24,355 nucleotides of DNA. Origin: JAAYJG01 sp964450305 (GTDB lineage: Bacteria; Bacillota; Clostridia; DSM-8532). This document shows positions 1 to 5,276 of the stretch, one piece after another. The notes beneath the pieces were generated by a model. It saw only the letters and a program-made list of their open reading frames with translations. It did no database searches and was not told where the DNA came from. A program made the position numbers and the translations under genes. Positions within the stretch are counted from its first letter, which is position 1, and each line of letters starts with the position of its first letter. The DNA lies in assembly GCA_964450305.1 (NCBI GenBank), contig CAYVFB010000047.1, forward strand, positions 1 to 24,355, written 5' to 3'.

Positions 1-110
1 CCTTCAGGCGGTAACACAATACCCCCTTCAGGCGGAAATGCAACACCTCCTTCAGGCGGAAATACAATACCCCCTTCAGGCGGAAATGCAACACCTCCTT
101 CAGGCGGAAA
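1..110 (+). repeat. 24-bp in-frame tandem repeat (PSGGN linker)
   Basis: There are about 4.5 tandem 24-bp units starting CCTTCAGGCGG, alternating between AATACAATACCC and AATGCAACACCT endings, so a 48-bp higher-order period is also visible. Each unit encodes one octapeptide, PSGGN(T/A)(I/T)P. The array continues out of the window on the left. Confidence 0.9.
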
Positions 111-1296
111 TACGCCCAGTCCTTCGCCGTCACCCTCCGTTCCGGCTATCGTGCAAACTCCGGTTGTTTCTGACGAAACAGCCAATGCATCTGTTGGCTG
201 GGATCAGCTGTCAAAAGTTCTGAATCAAACAGAAAAAGACAGGAAAGGCAATCGTACGGTGAAGCTGGAGATACCTGAAGCAGAAAATGCTGTCTCTTAC
301 CGGCAGGAATTCACGGCAGATGTTTTCCAAAAAGGTTCTAATAAGGATAAGTATGAAATTAAAACGCCTGTAGCGACCATCACCATCCCCGGGAATATGT
401 TCCCGACGGATATGCTGGCTCAAAAGCAAACGATGGCGGTTTCAGTCTCCTTTGCAGACAAGTCCACGCTAAAGAAAAAGATTGCGGAGAAGATTGGAGA
501 TCGGCCTGTGATTCAAATCAATGCCTATGCTGATGGGAAACCGGTTGAATGGAAAAATAAAAAATCCCCTGTGACCATTTCTATTGATTATATGCCCACC
601 AAAGAGGAGCTGAAGCATCCGGAGCATATTACGGTTTGGTATATTGACGGAAAAGGGAACCCTGTTGCAGTGCCAAATTCCCGATTCAATCCGCTTACAG
701 GGAAGCTTACCTTTACAGTGAACCACTTTAGCACTTATGCAGCCGTTTATGTGCAGAAAACCTTCAGTGACATTTCACAGGCTTATGCAAAAACCGAGAT
801 TGAGATTCTTGCTTCCAAGGGTCTTTATGAGTGGGTGGATGAAACGAGCTTTCAACCCAACCGGAACATCACCAGGGGAGAGTTTCTGTATCTGCTGGTA
901 ACAGCACTGGATCTGCAGGGAACACCGGAAGATAACTTTTCGGATGTAAAACCCACCGACTTTTATTACGAAGCTGCTGGCATCGCCAAAATGTATGGTA
1001 TTTCAAACGGAATAGGAAATAACATGCTTGGGGGAGATTTGAGCATCACCCGTCAGGATATGTCCACTTTGGTGGTACGGGCATTAAAGGCTGTTAGCAG
1101 AGAATACCCGGAGGGAAGTGATACGGATCTGAACCAGTTCAACGATGCCGGTAAAATTGCGGCTTATGCGAAGGACAGCCTTGCCATGCTGGTTAAGTCC
1201 GGGGTCCTTCTGGGTTATAATAAAACCCTTGACCCCAGGGGCACATTCACGATGCAGCAGGCAACGCTGGTCATCTGGCGTGTCTACAATCAATGA
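1..1296 (+). CDS. SLH-domain cell-surface protein, 3' part (5' end outside window)
   Basis: The frame is open from base 1, so only the last 431 residues are seen. They begin with a Pro/Gly-rich linker of octapeptide repeats (PSGGNTIP / PSGGNATP), then a PSPSPSPS stretch. Next comes a beta-rich region (about residues 60-245) of the type that often precedes SLH domains in clostridial surface proteins (VTISIDYMPTKEEL, HITVWYIDG, FTVNHFSTYAAVYV). Three consecutive S-layer homology repeats finish the protein; they start near FSDISQAYAKTEIE, NFSDVKPTDFYYEAAG and QFNDAGKIAAYAKDSLAML, each with the usual ITRGEF / ITRQDM / FTMQQA second half. SLH triplets bind pyruvylated secondary wall polymers, so this is very probably a non-covalently wall-anchored exoprotein. 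The function of the missing N-terminal part cannot be judged. The stop is TGA. Confidence 0.9.
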   Translation, partial: PSGGNTIPPSGGNATPPSGGNTIPPSGGNATPPSGGNTPSPSPSPSVPAIVQTPVVSDETANASVGWDQLSKVLNQTEKDRKGNRTVKLEIPEAENAVSYRQEFTADVFQKGSNKDKYEIKTPVATITIPGNMFPTDMLAQKQTMAVSVSFADKSTLKKKIAEKIGDRPVIQINAYADGKPVEWKNKKSPVTISIDYMPTKEELKHPEHITVWYIDGKGNPVAVPNSRFNPLTGKLTFTVNHFSTYAAVYVQKTFSDISQAYAKTEIEILASKGLYEWVDETSFQPNRNITRGEFLYLLVTALDLQGTPEDNFSDVKPTDFYYEAAGIAKMYGISNGIGNNMLGGDLSITRQDMSTLVVRALKAVSREYPEGSDTDLNQFNDAGKIAAYAKDSLAMLVKSGVLLGYNKTLDPRGTFTMQQATLVIWRVYNQ

Positions 1297-1724
1297 GCGC
1301 TTGCACGAATTGTGCGCCAAAACGCGGGAGCTGAAAGCGCCTTCTACACGCAAAAACATTAATGTTTTTGTGTGTGACTTACGCGTTTTGTGTGCAACTG
1401 GTTCGTAACTATCTCTGATAGTTACGAACGGTCTGCGAGCCAGGTTGCATGGGCGAGCAGTGCAGCGAAGCGCAACGACCAGCCAGGTTGCATGGGCGAG
1501 CAGTGCAGCGAAGCGCAACGACCAGCCATTTTATCTAATGCCAGGCTGCGGGCGAGCAGCAAGCAAAGCTTGCGACCAGCCCCTTCAGTGGGGGATTGTA
1601 CCCGCCACTGAAGTAGAAATCGGTTTATCCCTCGCCACGCGTATTTTTAGCCCAAAGGGCTAAAAATACGCTATGAGGCAGGGGGCTTAGGGCATTTGAT
1701 AAGCAATAACGTCAACTCCTGCTT
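1297..1724. repeat. Non-coding island of hairpins and a 43-bp direct repeat
   Basis: No convincing gene lies between the SLH stop and the terminator at 1733-1760. The stretch is dense in perfect inverted repeats: 1346-1375 (near-perfect 15-bp arms, no loop), nested in an outer pair around 1313-1326 / 1382-1396; 1401-1429 (13-bp stem, loop TCT); 1553-1576 (GCAAGC-AAA-GCTTGC core); 1583-1613 (CTTCAGTGG/CCACTGAAG with an inner GGG/CCC); and 1640-1670 (14-bp stem, loop AAA). A 43-bp unit is directly repeated at 1439-1481 and 1482-1524, with a degenerate third copy at about 1540-1579. The recurring word pair is GCGAGCAG...GACCAGCC. Short frames here have repeat-derived sequence and no ribosome binding site. 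Confidence 0.8.
1439..1524. repeat. Two tandem 43-bp repeats
   Basis: Two apparently identical copies (1439-1481, 1482-1524) begin GCCAGGTTGCATGGGCGAGC and end GCGCAACGACCA. Each can fold through GTTGC/GCAAC. A diverged third copy follows with the same GCGAGCAG and GACCAGCC ends but a different hairpin core. Confidence 0.85.
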
Positions 1725-1874
1725 TTATATATGGCCTGCCCTATTGGGCAGGCCCTTTTTATAAACGCTGAATGCAAGCAAGGTATTGTTCGCAACTAAT
1801 AAAAGCGCGATTGAGACAGCCGAAAACACAATCAACCATACAAACTCAAAAGTATTCCATCCTTTTATCTTCAT
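1725..1874 (-). pseudogene. Truncated PnuC-like transporter remnant (49 codons)
   Basis: An ATG at 1874 follows a good ribosome binding site (AAGAGGTGAT, 6-nt spacing). The frame reads MKIKGWNTFEFVWLIVFSAV and continues as a hydrophobic helix (SIALLLVANNTLLAF) before it runs into bases of the terminator hairpin (KKGLPNRAGHI) and stops. The start resembles the N-terminus of PnuC-family NMN/nicotinamide riboside transporters (pattern W-x-FE-x-x-WL-x-x-F), which are normally above 200 residues with about seven helices. It lies 82 nt downstream of the nicotinamidase-like gene on the same strand, the expected place for a vitamin B3 transporter. I read it as the 5' end of pnuC with the rest lost or replaced by the adjoining repeat island. 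A functional one-helix small protein cannot be excluded. The PnuC call rests on memory of family motifs over about 35 residues. Confidence 0.55.
1733..1760 (+). terminator. Rho-independent terminator (+ strand)
   Basis: A perfect 9-bp stem (GGCCTGCCC / GGGCAGGCC) with loop TATT is followed by CTTTTT. The T-tail is on the + strand, so it ends transcripts coming from the SLH gene or from the repeat island. The same bases also encode the last residues of the truncated pnuC-like frame on the minus strand. Confidence 0.85.
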
Positions 1875-1956
1875 AGGTATCACCTCTTTCTGGTTCTACA
1901 TGGCTTCGTCATGTTCTGCTGCTCTTTGTTATGCGGTGTTAAACTCTTCTATTCGT

Positions 1957-2628
1957 TTATTCCAGCCCTGCAGCCAGCTCCACCCCATTGATCATCATGT
2001 TGTACAGGGCCATCACATGCATCAGATCACCGTCATGCAAATCTAAATCATAGGTTTCAACTGCGTTTATCGGAACAATGACTCTTACTTTTCGGTTTTG
2101 TACGTTGAACCAGGCTTTCAATGTGATTGCAAAATGGCTGATGCAGATATTTGTACATCCCCCGGTGATGATAAAGGTATTGACATCGTCGTTTTCTTGC
2201 AGCCATCTTTGAAATGCTTCTTCCAGAAAACCATTGGTCGAGTTCTTCGGGATAAGGGTATAGCCGCCAATCCCTTTCAGTTCATCAACGATTTCACCCT
2301 CGCTGGTACCAGCCATGCAGTGCTCGGGATAAGCATCAAACTCCGGTGAAGCCTTGGTGTGACAATCGGCGAAAGCAAGCTTTTTTATTTGCAGCTTGTC
2401 ACAGGCTTTTGAAACAGCTGCTATTTCGGGAATCAAGCCTTCTACTCTTGGACTGCTTAATGCTCCTTCTTTCGTAAAACCATTCACCATATCAACCATC
2501 ACAAGGGCAGTTTTTTCACTTTGCAAATCTTTCAACGGAACAACAGGCAGATTTGCCAACAGCTCAAATATTCCCTCAAGGGTCTGGGTGCTTTTTTTCA
2601 AAAATACATTCTTGTTTTTCATTTTCAT
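1957..2628 (-). CDS. Nicotinamidase-like cysteine hydrolase (isochorismatase fold)
   Basis: This 223-residue protein has the isochorismatase/nicotinamidase layout. The putative catalytic triad is Asp46 (VDMVNGF), Lys128 (LIPKNSTNGF) and Cys158 (ITGGCTNICI), with possible metal ligands Asp88, His90 (DCH) and His103 (YPEHC). A nicotinamidase converts nicotinamide to nicotinate plus ammonia for NAD salvage. The start chosen is the ATG at 2628 because AGGAGAG sits 6-7 nt upstream. An upstream in-frame ATG at 2646 would overlap the Nudix gene stop by 4 bp but has no clear site of its own. It is translationally coupled to the NrtR-type gene upstream and followed by a PnuC-like remnant, which supports an NAD-salvage role. 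The N-terminal 35 residues precede the usual fold start, as in some clostridial members. Another cysteine hydrolase substrate is possible. Confidence 0.8.
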   Translation of the reverse strand: MKMKNKNVFLKKSTQTLEGIFELLANLPVVPLKDLQSEKTALVMVDMVNGFTKEGALSSPRVEGLIPEIAAVSKACDKLQIKKLAFADCHTKASPEFDAYPEHCMAGTSEGEIVDELKGIGGYTLIPKNSTNGFLEEAFQRWLQENDDVNTFIITGGCTNICISHFAITLKAWFNVQNRKVRVIVPINAVETYDLDLHDGDLMHVMALYNMMINGVELAAGLE

Positions 2629-2642
2629 CTCAATCTCTCCTC

Positions 2643-3554
2643 TCATTGCGAAACATCCGTCCAGTTCGGGTTAAACCTGAACAGCTTTGAAGGCCTGTGG
2701 CCTGCATCCTTTGTATACTCATTGGTTTCAATCACCATGTCTGCAATTTTTCTTCTGAAATTTGCTTTTAACAGCTCCTTGCCAAGAATAACTTCGTATA
2801 CCTGCTGAAGCTGAGTGAGCGTAAACTGCTCGGGCATTAAACTAAAAGCGATATCTGTGTACTCAATCTTGTTGCGCAGCCTTTCAAGCCCATATTCAAT
2901 AATTTTTGCATGGTCGAAAGATATTCCATCCGATTCAACAACTTCCCTTTCCACCTTCGTCACTTTACCTTCGACAATCTTTACAACTTTTACGGTTGCC
3001 CAGAGGTTATTTTCATCGTTAACTAAGCTTAATCTGAACAGCCTTTGCAACATATATCCTTTTTCAGTGACTGTTCTTTGTTCCTGGTACAGCTTGCAGG
3101 ACACAGTAAACCATTTTGCGTCATCCGCGTCATCACTGGCTTTGACATCAAGAGTCGTGCTGTCAACCAAAGACATATAGGAGGTACTAATCACCCTTGT
3201 TCGCGGATCCCTGCCAACATCTCCCCAGGTATACAGCTGCTCCATGTAAATTTCATCAATGTTCGTTTCTTCTTTTAGTTCCCTTAATGCTGCTTCATCC
3301 AGGCTTTCACTCATTTGAACAAAACCGCCCGGAAGGGCCCATTGCCCGATGTATGGATGGTCTCCCCTTTGAATCAGCAATAGCCTTAAGACCTTTTCGG
3401 GCAGCTTTCTGTAGTTTGTTGTTTCTTCTTCGGTAACGGTGAATATCAGCATATCCACCGTGACTGACGGCCGCTTATATTTGCTTGCGTCATATGTGGC
3501 CAGAAACTGCTCTTCCGTGAGGCCTTGTTTGTTCTTTATGGTGTTCTCCGGCAC
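2643..3554 (-). CDS. nrtR: NrtR-type Nudix transcriptional regulator of NAD metabolism
   Basis: This 303-residue protein has an N-terminal Nudix domain (about 28-165) and a C-terminal winged-helix region (about 215-300). The C-terminal stretch, with LMPEQFTLTQLQQVYEVILG and FRRKIADMV, is the hallmark of NrtR regulators, which bind ADP-ribose or related NAD metabolites and repress NAD genes. The Nudix box spans 77-99: Gly77, Glu83, Arg91-Glu92 and Glu95-Glu96 are kept, but the glycine before the last hydrophobic residue is Asn98 (EETNI). Many NrtR proteins have weak or lost hydrolase activity, so this fits a sensor role. The start is GTG at 3554, preceded by AGGAGG at 7-nt spacing. The gene overlaps or abuts the nicotinamidase-like gene and sits under the promoter/direct-repeat block at 3586-3637. 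It may instead be an active ADP-ribose or sugar Nudix hydrolase, but the C-terminal domain argues for a regulator. Confidence 0.85.
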   Translation of the reverse strand: MPENTIKNKQGLTEEQFLATYDASKYKRPSVTVDMLIFTVTEEETTNYRKLPEKVLRLLLIQRGDHPYIGQWALPGGFVQMSESLDEAALRELKEETNIDEIYMEQLYTWGDVGRDPRTRVISTSYMSLVDSTTLDVKASDDADDAKWFTVSCKLYQEQRTVTEKGYMLQRLFRLSLVNDENNLWATVKVVKIVEGKVTKVEREVVESDGISFDHAKIIEYGLERLRNKIEYTDIAFSLMPEQFTLTQLQQVYEVILGKELLKANFRRKIADMVIETNEYTKDAGHRPSKLFRFNPNWTDVSQ

Positions 3555-3585
3555 TGCATCGCCTCCTATAAGTTCATTCGTTTAT

Positions 3586-3608
3586 GTTATTATCTTTTAG
3601 TTATTATC
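3586..3608 (-). promoter_or_regulatory. Direct-repeat operator candidate (copy A)
   Basis: On the minus strand two GATAATAAC words are spaced by 5 bp (14-bp period; + strand GTTATTATC at 3586-3594 and 3600-3608), directly downstream of the -10 box. The same pair with the same period occurs at 17561-17583 in front of the SPFH/NAD-kinase-like genes. This is the best candidate binding site for the NrtR-type protein encoded next door. It is inferred, not matched to a known lineage-specific NrtR motif. Confidence 0.55.
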
Positions 3609-3637
3609 ATTATATTACTATGACTGCTGTTTGTCAA
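3609..3637 (-). promoter_or_regulatory. Consensus SigA promoter of the nrtR operon
   Basis: Reading the minus strand: TTGACA (3637-3632), a 17-bp spacer, TATAAT (3614-3609). Both hexamers match consensus exactly. The direct-repeat operator candidate begins right after the -10. Confidence 0.85.
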
Positions 3638-3640
3638 CAC

Positions 3641-3690
3641 AAAAAAGCCAAAATGTCCTTCGCCGATAAAGGGCGGGTAAACATTTTGAC
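3641..3690 (-). terminator. Terminator downstream of tetR (repeated at 17616-17664)
   Basis: The hairpin has outer arms CAAAATGT/ACATTTTG (3649-3656, 3681-3688) and an inner CGCC/GGCG. On the minus strand it is followed by six T (3646-3641), so it should end the flavoprotein-tetR transcript just before the nrtR promoter. On the + strand the other side is also T-rich, so it could work both ways. Confidence 0.75.
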
Positions 3691-3707
3691 TTTTCTTTAG
3701 AAGCACC

Positions 3708-4364
3708 TCATTTGTTGCTCTCTCTAAAGTGAATGATATGCTGAATGAATAGCTGTTCTGCTTTTTTCTTCTCTTCATGACTGATAGTTTCATTTCCGGA
3801 AGCAAAATATCGCTGGTAAAGTAAGTATGCAGGTGAGAAAAACTCGATAGCGAGCATTTCAGGATCAGCTCTGCGAATCAGTCCTTTTTCCATCAGAAGC
3901 GAAAGCATCGCACTCTGATAGTTCAGAGCATCCTCAAATAAAAGCTTCTTGTACAGATCATCGATCTGCTTATTGTTAAACCTTTCTATGGATAAAAGGC
4001 GCCAAAGCTTATTAATCCTTTCATCCAGAAACATTTTTTCAAATACCTGCATCGCCAGGCCAATAAACAGTTCATCGCTCATCATGCCAAAATAATCTGC
4101 CTGTTGCTTATCCTGATCTTCATGATTCCCCGGTAGAAGAATTTTTTCTGTAATCATAAAATTCTCAAGATCTTGAGCATATGCTTCAAGTATTTTATCC
4201 AATATGTCCTGTTTGTTTACAAAATGGTTATAGATGGAGCTTTCCTTAATGCCTGCAGCTTTTGAAATATCCCTGACTGATACTGCATTGTACCCTTTTA
4301 TGGAAAACAGGTTTAGAGCTTCATCGAGGATTCTTTGCTTCGTTTGTTCACCTTTTGTCATCAT
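3708..4364 (-). CDS. TetR-family transcriptional regulator
   Basis: This 218-residue protein has an N-terminal TetR helix-turn-helix (KGEQTKQRILDEALNLF, then VRDISKAAGIKESSIYNHF, about residues 4-50), followed by an all-helical ligand-binding domain with no recognisable specificity. The start chosen is the first of two adjacent ATGs (4364, 4361), with AGAGGG a few bases upstream. A longer reading from 4421 would overlap the flavoprotein gene by 43 bp. It lies 14 bp after the iron-sulfur flavoprotein gene in the same operon and probably represses that operon through the two palindromes at 5128-5143 and 5154-5169. The inducer is unknown; a redox-active or quinone-like compound would suit the partner enzyme, but that is inference. 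Confidence 0.85.
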   Translation of the reverse strand: MMTKGEQTKQRILDEALNLFSIKGYNAVSVRDISKAAGIKESSIYNHFVNKQDILDKILEAYAQDLENFMITEKILLPGNHEDQDKQQADYFGMMSDELFIGLAMQVFEKMFLDERINKLWRLLSIERFNNKQIDDLYKKLLFEDALNYQSAMLSLLMEKGLIRRADPEMLAIEFFSPAYLLYQRYFASGNETISHEEKKKAEQLFIQHIIHFRESNK

Positions 4365-4378
4365 TAAGCCCTCTTCGA

Positions 4379-5098
4379 CTAAAACGGAACTTTTTTGTTC
4401 AGCCAGCCTTTCTCCTCCCAATACTTCTTATCTCGCTCAAGTATACTTCCCTCTTTATAACCGCCGACCATTTTTCCCATCAGTTTAAAAATGAACTTTG
4501 TATATAGTTTTGAATGTATTTTATTTCTGTTGGTAACCAAATGATAAAACTTCGATGCTTTATTCCTAAGCTTCCGTTCAAATTCTGCTTTTTTCTTCGG
4601 GCTAACCCCCTGCCATGTCGTTGCAGCAACAGGACTGCCAAAGCTAAGGGTTCTCCTCACACCCCAGTACTTCAAATTCTTCTTCATTGTCCGGATACTT
4701 GTTATTGCTCCCGCTCCGGCAGCTGTGGTAATGACCATGCCTATTTTCGAAAACATCTCTTCCATTGGCCTGTGAGTCATCCATATATAACATAAATGGT
4801 CAAACAATGTTTTTAGTGCACCGCTGACATCACATGCGTATACCGGAGATGAAAAAACAATACCGTCTGCTTCACGCAATGCAGATGCTATGGGCTGTAC
4901 ATATTCTTGATGCGGGCATTTATCTTCGCCTTTTTGAAAGCAGGTAAAGCAACCCAGGCAAATATGCGGCAGTTGGGTTGGCAATATGAACTCGGTAAAT
5001 GTCACCTCGGTAAGCTCCTGAAGGTAGTTTTTAAAAAGTTGAACACCATTGTATGTACTGCCCTTTGATTTGCTTCCATAAATAATTGCTATTTTCAA
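4379..5098 (-). CDS. Iron-sulfur flavoprotein / NAD(P)H-dependent FMN reductase family
   Basis: This is a 239-residue flavodoxin-fold protein. GSKSKGST (residues 8-15) is the FMN-phosphate loop and SSPVYACDVSG (83-93) the second FMN-contact loop. Cys47, Cys50, Cys53 and Cys61 form a compact CX2CX2CX7C set, matching the 4Fe-4S signature of Isf-type iron-sulfur flavoproteins. Such proteins transfer electrons in anaerobes and can reduce quinones or oxygen species. The C-terminal 70 residues are rich in Lys and Arg and look helical, longer than in minimal Isf proteins. The start codon is TTG at 5098: GGAGGG lies 7 nt upstream and no ATG is available in the right place. It is first gene of a two-gene operon with the TetR regulator. 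Confidence 0.82.
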   Translation of the reverse strand: MKIAIIYGSKSKGSTYNGVQLFKNYLQELTEVTFTEFILPTQLPHICLGCFTCFQKGEDKCPHQEYVQPIASALREADGIVFSSPVYACDVSGALKTLFDHLCYIWMTHRPMEEMFSKIGMVITTAAGAGAITSIRTMKKNLKYWGVRRTLSFGSPVAATTWQGVSPKKKAEFERKLRNKASKFYHLVTNRNKIHSKLYTKFIFKLMGKMVGGYKEGSILERDKKYWEEKGWLNKKVPF

Positions 5099-5127
5099 AA
5101 TGAATCCCTCCGTTGTGGCAAATAAAA

Positions 5128-5169
5128 ACTAACAGTTGTTAGTTTTTATTTTAACTAACAACTGTTAGT
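5128..5169. promoter_or_regulatory. Twin TetR-type operators
   Basis: Two 16-bp palindromes, ACTAACAGTTGTTAGT (5128-5143) and ACTAACAACTGTTAGT (5154-5169), are exact reverse complements of each other and lie 26 bp centre to centre. Together they form a 19-bp perfect inverted repeat (5126-5144 / 5153-5171) with an 8-bp spacer. One fills the -35/-10 spacer and the other lies immediately downstream of the -10, the usual geometry for autorepression by a TetR protein. Confidence 0.85.
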
Positions 5170-5176
5170 TTGTCAA
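5148..5176 (-). promoter_or_regulatory. Promoter of the flavoprotein-tetR operon
   Basis: Minus strand: TTGACA (5176-5171), 17-bp spacer occupied by one operator palindrome, TAAAAT (5153-5148). Confidence 0.8.
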
Positions 5177-5229
5177 TAGAATTGTTCGATTTTGTTTATT
5201 ATAGCAACAGAAGCAATTGTTTTGCAAAC

Positions 5230-5253
5230 AAAAAGGGGGCTGTGCCCCCTTTC
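5230..5253 (-). terminator. Terminator of the sugar ABC operon
   Basis: On the minus strand AAAGGGGGC-ACA-GCCCCCTTT is followed by more T residues. It lies 24 bp after the stop of the solute-binding protein gene. Confidence 0.88.
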
Positions 5254-5276
5254 CAGAAACGGATGAATATAGAAAC

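Noticed and set aside
94..97. A finding entry at bases 94-97
   Set aside because: Those numbers are residue positions in the NAD-kinase-like protein, not bases. The zero-interest entry under that position should be ignored.
1084..1611. Open frames through the repeat island on both strands
   Set aside because: Their sequence simply follows the 43-bp repeat and hairpins; no start has a ribosome binding site and they overlap the SLH gene end.
1297..1724. CRISPR array
   Set aside because: There are only two adjacent identical units with no spacers, and the other inverted repeats differ from each other.
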